This document shows, one piece after another, positions 18,136 through 27,883 of a stretch of DNA of 64,000 nucleotides; the stretch's first letter is position 1; each line of letters starts with the position of its first letter. The position numbers were made by a program, and so were the translations under genes. The notes under the pieces are model-generated. The model made no database searches, was not told the origin of the DNA, and saw only the letters and a program-made list of their open reading frames with translations. The DNA lies in NCBI RefSeq assembly GCF_004803815.1, contig NZ_CP012544.1:186001-250000 (forward strand). The letters are read 5' to 3'. Origin of the DNA: Campylobacter showae. Its GTDB lineage: Bacteria; Campylobacterota; Campylobacteria; Campylobacterales; Campylobacteraceae.

Positions 18136-18693
18136 GTGAAAAAAATAGTTATATTTTTAGGGCTTAGTGCTGCGCTTTTTGCTAACGATGCTTATGTCGG
18201 TACGCCAGCTAAAATTTTAGATAAGGTTGGCGGCAAAGAGATCGGTCAGCTTTTTGTGGGCGCAAAAGTCAAGGTATTAAAAGATAGCGGCAATTTCGCC
18301 GAAGTCGAATATAACGGCTTTGTGCCTGGCGAGGGCAATACGGCTTATGCTAGACTAGGTGTCCTAGAGAGCGACATAAGTGTTAAAAACGATAAAAATT
18401 TCAAGAAAAATGGCGTCCAAAAAGATGACTATGACAACGAATGGATCAAGGTTAGCGTTAAGGGAGTAGTTGACAAAAAGGCTTTAAAATCAAATTTAGA
18501 CGAAGTTTATAAACCTGGCGAAGAGTTGTTTAAAGAGCGATGTGGGGCATGTCATGCACTACACGGATACGATGAGTTTAACGTAAATGTTTGGCCAAGT
18601 GTTATAAAAACTATGATTGGCAACGCTGGACTTGATGAGACAGAAACGCAAACTTTGACTAGATTTTTACAAAGTAAAGCTCCAATAGAATAA
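18136..18693 (+). CDS. Monohaem cytochrome c, electron donor to the molybdoenzyme
   Basis: Periplasmic 185-residue cytochrome. A short signal peptide (IVIFLGLSAALFA) leads to a bacterial SH3-like domain (about residues 20-80) and a C-terminal class I cytochrome c. The haem site is C136-x-x-C139-H140, with M160 (in PSVIKTM) as likely distal ligand. It starts at a GTG with AAGGAT upstream and directly follows the reductase gene, so it should pass electrons from the quinol pool side to the TorA-like enzyme. The SH3-plus-haem fusion is typical of the Campylobacter partner. Confidence 0.88.
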   Translation: MKKIVIFLGLSAALFANDAYVGTPAKILDKVGGKEIGQLFVGAKVKVLKDSGNFAEVEYNGFVPGEGNTAYARLGVLESDISVKNDKNFKKNGVQKDDYDNEWIKVSVKGVVDKKALKSNLDEVYKPGEELFKERCGACHALHGYDEFNVNVWPSVIKTMIGNAGLDETETQTLTRFLQSKAPIE

Positions 18694-18718
18694 CTTTATT
18701 TTGTGCATCGTCTTTCAT

Positions 18719-18778
18719 GAGCTAGAAAATTTCGGCCTTTGGTAGACTATATATCTACTCTTAGGACGAAATTTTCTC
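18719..18778. repeat. Dispersed hairpin repeat, copy A
   Basis: GAGCTAGAAAATTTCG (18719-18734) pairs with CGAAATTTTC (18767-18776) around an inner palindrome, GTAGA-CTATATA-TCTAC. The same element occurs at 23750-23806 and 44634-44690, with outer arms 41-42 bases apart in every copy. Here it sits between convergent genes and may serve as a terminator. Confidence 0.7.
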
Positions 18779-18880
18779 TACAACTCGCTTTTAGAAAATC
18801 AAATCATAGTACTATTATTTTTCAAATTTGACTTTTTGCGCTTAAATTTAAATTTTACACGCTGCTTTAAAGGCAAATTT

Positions 18881-19576
18881 TTAAACTTCGTCATCAAGCG
18901 AGAGCTTGTAGCCAAGTCCTTGAACGTTTTTGATAAGTTGTGTATAGGTTTTGGTGCGTAGTTTGTTTATGTAGTTTCGTATCGTTTCAAATGACGCTAC
19001 TTTACCGTTCCATGCGAAATTTTCTATCATATCAAACGATACGACTCGCTCTTTATTTATCGCTAGGATATGCAAAAGTCGCTGTTCGGTTCTAGTTAAA
19101 ACGATGGTTTCGCTCTCTTTATAAAGTAATCTGCCTTGTGTATCGTAGCTAAATCCACGACCTAGATTTAAACGTTTACTAGTCTTTACGCCGTTTTTTG
19201 TGGCCATTAATATCATGATTAAAAGCTGCTGTTTATCAAATGGCTTTTTAAGCAGATTTGAATTTTGTATGCTTAGCGAGTTTTGTAAATTTTCATCGGT
19301 ATCATAGGCCGTAATAAAAATGATCGACACACGCTCGTCAAGCTCTCTAACTCGTTTTGCCATCGTTGTTCCGCTCATATGGGTCATATTTATATCAGTG
19401 ATGATAATATCGATGTCGTTTTTGCTAAAGCTCTCAAGACCGTCTTGCCCGTTTTGCGCCTTGTAAATTTGCCCTACATATGGTGCAAGAAGTCCAGCCA
19501 AAACTCCTTGCAGCTGCGTGTCATCCTCAACTAAAAGCACATTTAAGCGTGCTAACTCTTTAAAAATTTCGTTCAT
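18881..19576 (-). CDS. OmpR/PhoB-type response regulator
   Basis: Two-component transcription regulator of 231 residues. The receiver domain has the acidic pocket E17-D18-D19, phospho-acceptor D61 in TDINM, T89 in FITAYD and K111 in KKPF. The C-terminal winged helix (about 135-228) has the RTEQRLLHIL and ETIRNYINKLR motifs. Its start overlaps the kinase stop by four bases, so the two are coupled. It faces the molybdoenzyme operon tail to tail. Control of that operon is a reasonable inference but not shown by sequence. Confidence 0.9.
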   Translation of the reverse strand: MNEIFKELARLNVLLVEDDTQLQGVLAGLLAPYVGQIYKAQNGQDGLESFSKNDIDIIITDINMTHMSGTTMAKRVRELDERVSIIFITAYDTDENLQNSLSIQNSNLLKKPFDKQQLLIMILMATKNGVKTSKRLNLGRGFSYDTQGRLLYKESETIVLTRTEQRLLHILAINKERVVSFDMIENFAWNGKVASFETIRNYINKLRTKTYTQLIKNVQGLGYKLSLDDEV

Positions 19577-21555
19577 TTTAACAGCTCTATTTCAAATTTT
19601 GTCGGGTTTTTAGCATTTGCAAGTCTTATGTCGCCACGTAGTTTTTTCTCAAAAATCAGCTTGCAAAGATAAAGCCCCATACCGGTGCCATCGTCGCCTT
19701 TTGTTGTAAAAAACGGTTCAAAAATTTTATCTAAAAGCTCGCTATCTACGCCATTTGCATTATCCTCGATAGTGATAATAAATTTGTTCTCATCTTGACG
19801 AAGATTTATTTCTACATAAGGAATGAAGTTGTCGGTACTTTTTGCCTTTTTGGCCAGCTCGTCTTTTGCGTTTGTGATAAGGTTCATAAGCACATGTTTT
19901 ATGTAGTTTGCATAGCCTTTGATCTCATGAGGTCCATCGTCGTATGTAAAGCGTAACTCGATATTTTTTACTTGAAGCTGTGGTCGGCAAATGTATAAAA
20001 CATCATCAAGCACGTCGATTAAGTCAAATTCTTTCTCGCAAAAATCCTCTTTGTAAAAATCCCTAAAAACATCGATAGTCTCATTCATAAGCTCAACGTT
20101 CATGCGTATATTTTCAATGTTTTTTAGTGCCATTTTATCGCCATTCTTGCCGCTTAACAGCTCATGCGTATCGCTTGCAAGAAGCAAAAGGGTATTCAGG
20201 GGCTGCTTGTATTGATGCGAGATCACGCTTATCATCTCGCCAAGTGCTGCCATTTTGGAGTTTTGCAGTAAAATTTGCTCTTGTTTTTGCCTATTTTGTT
20301 CCAAACCCACTTCATGCGTAATATCGTGCGACATGATAAAAACACCCTCAAATACGCCTTGCTTGTTAAGCAGCGGCAAAAACTCTGTTTTATAAAACAG
20401 CTTGCCCTTTTTTGAAGTCAGGCTAAAGCTCTTGGTTGGGTTGCTGCTGATTTGCGTAAATATACTCTGTGTGGTTTTATTTGAGCAAAAAATATTAGAG
20501 AGTTCTTTTAAATTTTTACCGATATTTGCCTTAAATTTTAGGCCAAAAATTTTCTCGAATTCTTTGTTGATAAAGGCGATATTGCCGTCTTTATCCGTGA
20601 TAACAAGCCCACCTATTGGATTTTTGGCAAAAAGATTTAGAAGGTGTTTGTTTTTGTAAAATTTTCGCTGTGCCACGTAAAGACTAGCAAAGGCGCAAAT
20701 ACCAAAAAATGCCAATGCCAAAAAAATACCAAGATCTTTTAATGCTTTTTTGTCGATTTGCCTGTAAATCATGCCCTCATCAAGCACGCTAACTAGCATC
20801 CATTTGCTATTTGCGAGCGTATCATATACAAAAATATAAGGCTTATTTTTGATAAGAATTTGCTCATTTCCTTGTTTTTTAACTGAAATTTTTTGCAATA
20901 CCTCTTTGGTTTGAGCGCCTGAAAAGTCTAAAATTTGCTCTGTTTGATCGAGGATGTTTTTGCCATCTACCATTAAAAACGCTGAGCCATTTGCAAGCGG
21001 AAAGAGTGCGGCAAGCTCCTTTTGAAAAATTTCAAAGTCAAGGTCAGCCGTCAAAACACCTATAAATTTACCATTTTTTAAAAGCGGCGTTGAGACAGAG
21101 ATGACGTAGATGCCAAGCTGATGGTCTATATATGGCTCAGTAAAGCTTGTTGTCATACTCTCTTTTGCAGCCACAAACCAAGGGCGGTCTGAGAAATTAT
21201 ATTGCGGCTCGATTTCGTTACTTGCGACAAATCTGTAGCTATCCGGATATCCGGCATAGACTGCTAAAAAGCTACCCGTTCTAGCAACAATGCTAAGCAC
21301 GCCTTTTATCGTAGTATAATCTTGTGTATAATCTTTTGTCGCAACAAATTTTGCTGTCTTCTCAAGCAGTCGCTTTTGCTGCTCGATACGCTCATTTATG
21401 ATTGCCTTGTATTTTTGTACGGTTTTTATTTGACTTAAGACGGCAGAGTCGTAGGTTTGTTGTTTGTTTTCATCATAGTTTGTAAAAACTAGATAAAAAT
21501 ATCCCACAGCAACGGCGACTAATAAAATGTAAAAATAATTTTGCTTGAATTTCAT
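19573..21555 (-). CDS. dCache-PAS sensor histidine kinase
   Basis: Membrane sensor of 660 residues. Membrane segments lie near residues 7-25 and 272-294, and enclose a double-Cache domain. That domain has Y100, R124, W126, F127, Y142, D144 and D171, which resembles the amino-acid-binding Cache motif with Phe for the usual second aromatic. A PAS domain spans about 305-415 (PIGGLVITDKDGNIAFIN). H447 in SHQYKQPLNTL is the phospho-site. The ATPase domain has HVLMNLITNAKDEL, EDNANGVD and GTGMGLYLCKL. It phosphorylates the regulator encoded directly after it. The ligand could be an amino acid or amine; this is inferred. Confidence 0.88.
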   Translation of the reverse strand: MKFKQNYFYILLVAVAVGYFYLVFTNYDENKQQTYDSAVLSQIKTVQKYKAIINERIEQQKRLLEKTAKFVATKDYTQDYTTIKGVLSIVARTGSFLAVYAGYPDSYRFVASNEIEPQYNFSDRPWFVAAKESMTTSFTEPYIDHQLGIYVISVSTPLLKNGKFIGVLTADLDFEIFQKELAALFPLANGSAFLMVDGKNILDQTEQILDFSGAQTKEVLQKISVKKQGNEQILIKNKPYIFVYDTLANSKWMLVSVLDEGMIYRQIDKKALKDLGIFLALAFFGICAFASLYVAQRKFYKNKHLLNLFAKNPIGGLVITDKDGNIAFINKEFEKIFGLKFKANIGKNLKELSNIFCSNKTTQSIFTQISSNPTKSFSLTSKKGKLFYKTEFLPLLNKQGVFEGVFIMSHDITHEVGLEQNRQKQEQILLQNSKMAALGEMISVISHQYKQPLNTLLLLASDTHELLSGKNGDKMALKNIENIRMNVELMNETIDVFRDFYKEDFCEKEFDLIDVLDDVLYICRPQLQVKNIELRFTYDDGPHEIKGYANYIKHVLMNLITNAKDELAKKAKSTDNFIPYVEINLRQDENKFIITIEDNANGVDSELLDKIFEPFFTTKGDDGTGMGLYLCKLIFEKKLRGDIRLANAKNPTKFEIELLK

Positions 21556-22018
21556 TTCGCTATTATAGAATTTTTAAGATAAAAGTGCACAATAACGATA
21601 GAAAATTTGTTGTTTTTCTGTTTTATACCATTTGATCTTAATGATACAAATGTGGTCATAATTGTAAGTGGCGCATAGGCGAGAGCGATAAGCAATATAG
21701 GGTTTTATGTAGATGGGTTTGAGTGAAGAATTGAACTATCTTAATATAAATAACAAAATATTTTATTTTTGATAATATTTGCCAACAATAAACAATAGGA
21801 TAAATTTGATCTTTTGGTTTAATTAGAAGATATTAGAGATAAAGACTAGATTTTTAAATATGAATCCAAAGTAATTTTATAGGATCCTTTTAGTAAAATA
21901 AAACAATTCTGAAAAATTGTACCACTTTTTATCAAAAGTATACCATAGTTTAAGAAAAAATTCAAAGAAAGGGAAACTTCAAAAGAGGCGGTTTAAATAC
22001 CGATGAATAGGGCATTTA
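21556..22018. other. Spacer between sensor kinase and tRNA
   Basis: About 460 AT-rich bases with no open frame that has a ribosome site. It should hold the kinase promoter on the minus strand. No repeat or strong hairpin stands out. Confidence 0.4.
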
Positions 22019-22095
22019 TGGTGTCACGGGGGAGACTTGAACTCCCGACCTCCGGCTTATGAGACCAGCGCTCTAACCAGCTGAGCTACCGTGAC
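22019..22095 (-). tRNA. tRNA-Met (anticodon CAT), elongator type
   Basis: The minus strand folds into a complete cloverleaf of 77 bases with encoded CCA. The acceptor stem GTCACGG pairs with CCGTGAC, discriminator A. The D stem is GCTC/GAGC. The anticodon stem CTGGT/GCCGG holds loop CTCATAA. The T stem GGGAG/CTCCC holds TTCAAGT. The 1-72 pair is G-C and the anticodon stem lacks the three consecutive G-C pairs of the initiator, so this is an elongator. A lysidine-modified tRNA-Ile(CAU) is a less likely alternative. Confidence 0.9.
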
Positions 22096-22129
22096 GTTAA
22101 AGTTCGCAATTATATTCAACGTTTGCTTA

Positions 22130-22366
22130 TATATTGATAAAATATTTTCATTTTTGCGCAGTAGGGCGCCCAAAAGTCAAATTTTAAAATTTAAATTTGC
22201 AATTTTCGGTCACAAATTTGTCAAATTTAAATCAACAAAAATCCAAATTTGAGGCAAAAACGTCAAAAACAAAAATTTGCATTTTCAAGGTGCGGGTTTT
22301 GCCGCTCAAATTCGGTAGACTCAAATTTGCCTAAATAGGTCAAATTTGAAACGGCAAAAGCCGAAT
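22130..22366. other. Spacer packed with CAAATTT/AAATTTG words
   Basis: Within about 240 bases the word CAAATTT, its reverse AAATTTG, or a one-base variant occurs more than ten times on either strand. No gene is present. A small CGGC-AAAA-GCCG hairpin at 22352-22363 abuts the purF stop and may terminate it. Confidence 0.5.
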
Positions 22367-23704
22367 TTACTTGATAAAATAATCTCCGTCAAAGCTAACC
22401 AGCGAGTACTTGCGCTCGCTGCCGATGCTGCTAACCAGCTCGTCCACGTCTAAAAACTCGAGGCTGTCCGCACCGATAAATTTACACACTTCCTCCGGCG
22501 TTTTGTTTGCGCTTATTAGCTCCTCGAAGCTTGGAGTATCGATACCGTAGCGCTCCGGGTATTTTAGCTCGGGGCAAGCGACTTTGAAATGTATCTCTCT
22601 CGCGCCCGCGTGACGTAGTAGCTCAACGATCTTTTTAGAAGTCGTGCCGCGTACGATGCTATCGTCCACGACGACTACGCTTTTGCCCTTGAGTAGGCTT
22701 GCCATCGGGTTTAGCTTGAGTTTGACTTTGAGATTGCGCATCTCTTGCGTCGGCTCGATAAAAGTGCGTCCGACGTAGTGATTACGCACGATAGCTAGCT
22801 CAAACGGTATCCCGCTAGCGTTTGCGTAGCCTAGCGCCGCCGGCACGCCGCTATCAGGCACCGGCACGACGAAGTCAGCGCCAATCTTGCTTTTTTTAGC
22901 TAGCGTTTCGCCCATTTTTTTGCGCACTTCGTAGACGCTTTTGCCCTCGATTACGCTATCTGGGCGTGCGAAATAGATATACTCAAACGCGCAAACTCTA
23001 GGCTCGGCTTCAAAAAGGCGCACGCTCTCAAATTCGCTTTTGCCCTGCTCGAAAACCAGCATCTCGCCGGGCTCCACGTCGCGGATAAAGGTCGCGCCCA
23101 CCAAATCAAACGCGCACGTCTCGCTAGCTACGATATAGCCGCCGTCTTTTAGGCGTCCCAGAGAGAGCGGTCTCACGCCCCAACGGTCACGGATGGCGAA
23201 AATTTTATGTCGCGACTGGATGAGTAGGCAGTAGGCGCCCTTGATCTGTTTTAGCGCCGCGACGATGCGGTCTTGTAGATGTTCGCTTCGGCTTCTAGCG
23301 ATGAGATGCACGATATTTTCGGTATCCATATTGCTCTGAAATATCGCGCCTTCGGCGATTAGCGCGCTGCGGACTTCGTCTTTGTTTACGAGGTTGCCGT
23401 TGTGCACGATAGAGACTTGGCCTAGCGAGTAGTTCGCGGCGATGGGCTGGGCATCGGCGGCGGAGTTTTTGCCTGCGGTGGCGTAGCGGTTGTGGCCGAT
23501 CGCCATATCGCCTTTTAGACTCTCGAGGTTTGTCTTGTCAAAGACTTCGGTAACTAGCCCGCGGCCTTTGACGGTTTCTATACGGCCGTTTTCGCATGCG
23601 CTGATGCCGCTTGCTTCCTGGCCTCGGTGTTGCATGGCAAATAGCGCATAATATGCCGTTTTTGCCGCATCTTTAGAATTAATCACTCCAACTATCGCAC
23701 ACAT
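22367..23704 (-). CDS. purF: Amidophosphoribosyltransferase
   Basis: First committed enzyme of purine synthesis: PRPP plus glutamine gives phosphoribosylamine. Of 445 residues, the N-terminal Ntn glutaminase has its nucleophile at C2 (MCAIVGV) with no propeptide, and HRGQEASGI and HNGNLVN motifs follow. The phosphoribosyltransferase domain carries the PRPP loop VVVVDDSIVRGTTS. Length and motifs are normal. It is a single gene; in this window it is separated from dapB by a spacer with a dispersed repeat. Confidence 0.96.
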   Translation of the reverse strand: MCAIVGVINSKDAAKTAYYALFAMQHRGQEASGISACENGRIETVKGRGLVTEVFDKTNLESLKGDMAIGHNRYATAGKNSAADAQPIAANYSLGQVSIVHNGNLVNKDEVRSALIAEGAIFQSNMDTENIVHLIARSRSEHLQDRIVAALKQIKGAYCLLIQSRHKIFAIRDRWGVRPLSLGRLKDGGYIVASETCAFDLVGATFIRDVEPGEMLVFEQGKSEFESVRLFEAEPRVCAFEYIYFARPDSVIEGKSVYEVRKKMGETLAKKSKIGADFVVPVPDSGVPAALGYANASGIPFELAIVRNHYVGRTFIEPTQEMRNLKVKLKLNPMASLLKGKSVVVVDDSIVRGTTSKKIVELLRHAGAREIHFKVACPELKYPERYGIDTPSFEELISANKTPEEVCKFIGADSLEFLDVDELVSSIGSERKYSLVSFDGDYFIK

Positions 23705-23722
23705 TTTAATTTTTCCTTTTTG

Positions 23723-23850
23723 AGGCTCGTCTCGCGAGCGCTTTTTGCGGAGCTTGAAATTTCCGCCCTGCGACAGACTACATGTCTAGTCTTGGACGAA
23801 AATTTCTGCGCAACCCCAAAAATCATCTCGCGATACTTTGCCTCTCATGC
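23723..23850. repeat. Dispersed hairpin repeat, copy B
   Basis: Core palindrome from 23750 to 23806: GAGCTTGAAATTTCC pairs with CGAAAATTTC around AGAC-TACAT-GTCT. Similarity to copy C extends on both sides (GGCTCGTCTCGCGAG before, CATCTCGCGATACTTTGCC after), so the full unit may be about 120 bases. It lies between purF and dapB, upstream of purF. Confidence 0.7.
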
Positions 23851-24014
23851 TAAAATTTAATTATCAAAAATTTGAACGCAAAATGATAAGGCGCAGGATT
23901 TTTCGCTTAATTAAGGCGAAATTTAATTTTTAAGCGTAGGCTAACCGCGTGGGTTGCCGAGCTTGAAAATTAAATTTCAACGCAAAGTAAGTAGAAAAAG
24001 CCAAGCCGCCTATT

Positions 24015-24782
24015 TTACAATCCCAGGCAATCATCTATCCCGTACAGCCCGCTCTCTCGCCCCGCCACCCAAATAGCCGCCTTTATCGCGCCTTTGGCAA
24101 AGGTCGCTCGGCTAGTTGCGGTGTGATTTAGCTCGATAAACTCGCCCTCGTTGTAAAATCCGACCGTATGCCTGCCCACGACGTCGCCGCCTCGCACCGC
24201 TAGGATCGCGATCTCGTCCTTGCTGCGAGCTCCGACCATGCCGTCTCTACCAGTCACCAAAACGTCTTTTAGGTTTAGCCCTCTAGCCGCTGCTACGCGT
24301 TCACCAAGCGTCAGCGCCGTGCCGCTTGGGGCGTCTTTTTTGTGTCTGTGGTGCTGCTCGACGATCTCGGCGTCAAATTCGCGCAATGCCTTTGACGCAA
24401 GCGCCGCCAATCGGTTTAAAACCGCGACGCCAAGGCTCATATTGGTAGCGTAAAGTATCGGCATCGCCGCGCTTGCTAGCTTTAGCAGGTTCGCGCCGTC
24501 TTCGCCAAGACCCGTAGTGCCGATAACTAACGGTTTTGGGTCGGTGCGAGCGTAGTTTAGCAGATTTATCGCGCCATCTTTGATCGTAAAATCGATAACG
24601 ACGTCGCAGTTTGCGAAAAGCTCGTCAAATTTGTCCGTGAGGATGACGTCCTGGGGCAATGCAAAGTCAAGCGGCTCTATCGTATAAGCCGCGCTGAGTT
24701 TCGCGTTTGGCTCGTTTTTTAGGCACTCGATGATCATGCGTCCCATTTTGCCGCTTGCGCCGTGGATTCCTATTTTTACCAA
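24015..24782 (-). CDS. dapB: 4-hydroxy-tetrahydrodipicolinate reductase
   Basis: NAD(P)H-dependent reductase of the lysine and diaminopimelate pathway, 255 residues. The Rossmann start [11 protein letters not shown] and the catalytic segment [16 protein letters not shown], with its active His-His-Arg-His and Lys, are intact. RGGDVVGRH and the dimer region follow as in the family. A short leader with AAAGGAT precedes the start on the minus strand. It belongs to peptidoglycan and lysine supply. Confidence 0.96.
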   Translation of the reverse strand: MVKIGIHGASGKMGRMIIECLKNEPNAKLSAAYTIEPLDFALPQDVILTDKFDELFANCDVVIDFTIKDGAINLLNYARTDPKPLVIGTTGLGEDGANLLKLASAAMPILYATNMSLGVAVLNRLAALASKALREFDAEIVEQHHRHKKDAPSGTALTLGERVAAARGLNLKDVLVTGRDGMVGARSKDEIAILAVRGGDVVGRHTVGFYNEGEFIELNHTATSRATFAKGAIKAAIWVAGRESGLYGIDDCLGL

Positions 24783-24892
24783 AATTTATCCTTTAAAATT
24801 TGGGCTAAATTTAGCATAAATTTTATAAAAAATAAATTTAGCACGGCCGCCGACTTCGCTACGCGCGGGCAAAAATATTAAAAATTGCGCTA

Positions 24893-24898
24893 TATAAT
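24893..24898 (+). promoter_or_regulatory. -10 box for the M16 protease gene
   Basis: TATAAT in the context GCTATATAATCG, 26 bases before the ATG at 24925. AAAGGACG (about 24913-24920) is the ribosome site. Confidence 0.55.
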
Positions 24899-24924
24899 CG
24901 GCTTTTTAAATTTAAAGGACGACG

Positions 24925-27768
24925 ATGAGGAAAATTTTATTTTTATTTCTAGCCGTTTTTGCGGCGAGCGTTTTAGCCAAACAAGCGCCGGTCGCACAGG
25001 CGGCCAAAACGCGGCAGCTGGACGCAAATTTGAGTGCGTTAAATTTGACGGCGGAAGATAAAACCGCTCAAAATATAAATTTGACCCAGGATCCAGCTAT
25101 AGCGAGCGGCGAGCTAGCAAACGGGTTAAAATACTACGTCAAGGAAAACAAACAGCCTGCAAATTCGGCATATTTTTATCTAGTCGTAAACATCGGCTCG
25201 ACCGATGAGCGCGAAAACGAGCTGGGGCTGGCGCACTTTACCGAGCACATGGCGTTTAACGGTAGCCGCGAGTTTAGTAAAAACGAGCTGGTGAAAAAAC
25301 TAGAGAGCCTCGGAGTGGCATTTGGTGCGGATCTAAACGCACAGACTAGCTACGATCAGACTAGCTATCTACTGGAAATCCACGTAAACGAGCAAAATTT
25401 AAAGGACGTTTTCCGCGTTTTTCGCGACTGGATCGACGGCGTGAGCTTTGACGCGGCCGAGCTGGATAAAGAGCGGGGCATCATCGTCGAGGAGGAGCGC
25501 GCTAGAAATACGCCTGCGTATAGATTTTACATCAAAAACCGCGTGCCCGAGCTATACGGAGATAGCATCTACGCCAAAAGGTCGCCCATCGGCGATATGA
25601 ATATCGTAAAAAACGTCGACGTAGCGACCATAAAGGGCTTTTACGAGAGGACGTATCAGCCTAGATTTATGAAATTTATCGCGGTCGGAGACTTTGATAA
25701 AAAGCGCATCGAGGAGATGATAAAGCAAAGCTTTAGCTCGGCTAAAAACACGAACGACTACGCGAGCCCCGATAAAACTATCCAGGTAAAAAGCGGTTTT
25801 AGCGTAAACAACTACGACTCCGCCGAGATCGGGCTAAACTCGCTAAATTTGATCTTTACGCAAAAGTACAAATTTGACGGCGAGATCCAAAGGCTCAGGC
25901 AAAATTTGCTCGCAAACTATATCTCAGACCTAGTCGCGATGATATACGAGCAGCGAAATTTAGCTCTGCGCGGGCGATTTTACTCGCCGATCATCGAGGA
26001 TCAAAACGTGCTTTACGCCTTTGAGATAAACGCCGTGGATGATGATTTTAGCGGCGCGCTTAGCGATCTGGCGAGCGTTTTAAAGGGCGTGGAGAAATTT
26101 GGCTTTAGCAAGGCGGACTTTGAGAGCGCGAAAAAAGATTTTATAAACTCGGCTAAAAATGCCTATTTGCAAGCGGGCAACAAACGCTCGAGCGCGGTCG
26201 CGGCAGATATCGAGGAGACGACTAGGATCGGCGGAGTGTTGCTTGGCGAAAAAGACCTGCGCGACGTTACTTTGGCGCTTCTTGATGAGATCAGCCTGGA
26301 TGACGTGAATGCAGAATTTAGGCGGATACTGGCCATCGACGCAAAAACTTTAAACGTGATTAGCGCCAAAGGAGCGAAGCTAAATGAGGCTAAATTTGAT
26401 CAAATTTGGGCGGAGGCAAAGCCGTACGATACGCTAGCTTCAAATCAAGCAAAGAGCGAGCTTTTTGACTACGGAGCGCTAAAACCTAAAAATTTCGTCT
26501 CGAAAAAGCATAACGAAAAGCTTGATTTTTATCTTTACGAGCTACCAAACGGCGCGCGCGTCGCATTTAAGGAGGTAAAAACCAAAAAAGACGTCGTCTG
26601 GCTAAGCGCGGTTAGTCGCGGCGGCACGTCAAATTTAGCCAAGCCAAAGCAGGGCGCGCTGGCGGTAGAGGTCTCAAACGAGAGCGGGGCAGGGGAGTTT
26701 AGCAACTACGATCTGGCTAAAATCCTAAGCGGCAAGCAGCTAAGCTATAGTAAATTTATCGATCAGCTTTCGCAAGGATATAGCGCAAGCTCGGCTAGTG
26801 CGGACTTTGAGTGGCTTTTGCGCGCGCTGTTTTTGGAGTTTAGCGAGCCTAGATTTGACGAAAACGCGCTAAAAAAGACAAAAATCAACGAGCTTGAAAA
26901 GCTGGAAAAGACCAAAAATCTGCCCGAGCGCAAATTTCGCGACGAGTTTGCGAGATTTTTCTACGAAAACAACCCGCGAACGAACCCGCTCGAGGCCGCG
27001 GACATAAACGAGCTGCAGATGAGCGACGTAAAAAAGATAGTGAAAGAGAAATTTACCAACGCGGCGTCGTATGATTTTATCGTGGTCGGCGATCTAAATT
27101 TGACCGCCGCCGAGCCGCTTTTGCAAAAATATCTGGCAAATTTACCCGCACGCGCGGAACGCGAAAATTTCGTAGATGACGGCGTGAGGACGATCGCAGG
27201 CGAGCAGGAGTTTAAGCGAAGCTACCAAACCACGCAACGAAGCGACGCCGCGATGATAATGAAAAACGAAAAAGTGAAGTATTCGCGCCCAGAGCTACTG
27301 CGCGTAAACGCCCTATCTGCGGTGCTTTCGATGATGCTGCGCGAGGACGTGCGAGAGGACCGCGGGCAGGTCTACGGCCTGGGCGTGCATATGAATCTCG
27401 CAAAATACCCTTACGAAAGCTTCACCGCGCATTTTGGATTTACGGCTGCGCCTGATAACGTAAATGCCGTGCTAGGCGAGATAAAATCAAACGTTGCCGA
27501 GCTAAAAGGCGGCGCGGATATCCAGCGCTATCTGCAAAATTTCAAAAAATCAGCCCTCGTAAAAATGCGCCAATCCTACGTTCAGGGCGAATTTTGGACG
27601 CGCACGCTCATGCGCGAGCTGGTTTTTGGCGATGAGGTTTTGAGTCTTGACGAGTACGAAAACGCGGTAAATGCGCTCACCGAGCAGGACGTGAAAGACG
27701 CGGCGAAGCTCTATCTAAACGAGAAAAACGTCGTGATAAGCGTGAATAACCCCGCTTTGGCGAAGTAA
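24925..27768 (+). CDS. Exported M16-family zinc metallopeptidase (PqqL-like)
   Basis: Periplasmic insulinase-family protease of 947 residues. A signal peptide (ILFLFLAVFAASVLA) is followed by the active M16 domain, with H104-F-T-E107-H108 in the inverted zinc motif and the downstream helix ERGIIVEEERARN for the third ligand. A second, inactive M16C half occupies about residues 520-940. The two halves close like a clamshell on unstructured peptides. PqqL-like enzymes degrade imported peptides or proteins; the substrate here is unknown. It is a single gene with its own -10 box. A strong inverted repeat lies 115 bases beyond the stop. Confidence 0.9.
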   Translation: MRKILFLFLAVFAASVLAKQAPVAQAAKTRQLDANLSALNLTAEDKTAQNINLTQDPAIASGELANGLKYYVKENKQPANSAYFYLVVNIGSTDERENELGLAHFTEHMAFNGSREFSKNELVKKLESLGVAFGADLNAQTSYDQTSYLLEIHVNEQNLKDVFRVFRDWIDGVSFDAAELDKERGIIVEEERARNTPAYRFYIKNRVPELYGDSIYAKRSPIGDMNIVKNVDVATIKGFYERTYQPRFMKFIAVGDFDKKRIEEMIKQSFSSAKNTNDYASPDKTIQVKSGFSVNNYDSAEIGLNSLNLIFTQKYKFDGEIQRLRQNLLANYISDLVAMIYEQRNLALRGRFYSPIIEDQNVLYAFEINAVDDDFSGALSDLASVLKGVEKFGFSKADFESAKKDFINSAKNAYLQAGNKRSSAVAADIEETTRIGGVLLGEKDLRDVTLALLDEISLDDVNAEFRRILAIDAKTLNVISAKGAKLNEAKFDQIWAEAKPYDTLASNQAKSELFDYGALKPKNFVSKKHNEKLDFYLYELPNGARVAFKEVKTKKDVVWLSAVSRGGTSNLAKPKQGALAVEVSNESGAGEFSNYDLAKILSGKQLSYSKFIDQLSQGYSASSASADFEWLLRALFLEFSEPRFDENALKKTKINELEKLEKTKNLPERKFRDEFARFFYENNPRTNPLEAADINELQMSDVKKIVKEKFTNAASYDFIVVGDLNLTAAEPLLQKYLANLPARAERENFVDDGVRTIAGEQEFKRSYQTTQRSDAAMIMKNEKVKYSRPELLRVNALSAVLSMMLREDVREDRGQVYGLGVHMNLAKYPYESFTAHFGFTAAPDNVNAVLGEIKSNVAELKGGADIQRYLQNFKKSALVKMRQSYVQGEFWTRTLMRELVFGDEVLSLDEYENAVNALTEQDVKDAAKLYLNEKNVVISVNNPALAK

Positions 27769-27883
27769 AATTTGAGCCTCGGCGGTAAATTTGATTTGCT
27801 GCCCGGGCGACGAGCGCAAATTTGGCTTTAGATTCGGCTGGGAGCTGTTAAATTTGAAGCTAAATTTGCATCTTGCCAAATGG

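Noticed and set aside
22019-22095. Initiator tRNA reading of the CAT tRNA
   Set aside because: Setting the 5' end one base earlier gives a C1-A72 mismatch as in initiators. The full 7-bp acceptor stem with A73-CCA fixes the end at 22095, and the anticodon stem lacks the initiator G-C triple.
22130-22366. CRISPR array or tandem repeat
   Set aside because: The recurring AAATTTG words vary in spacing and context. There are no equal-length repeats and spacers, and no cas genes in the window.
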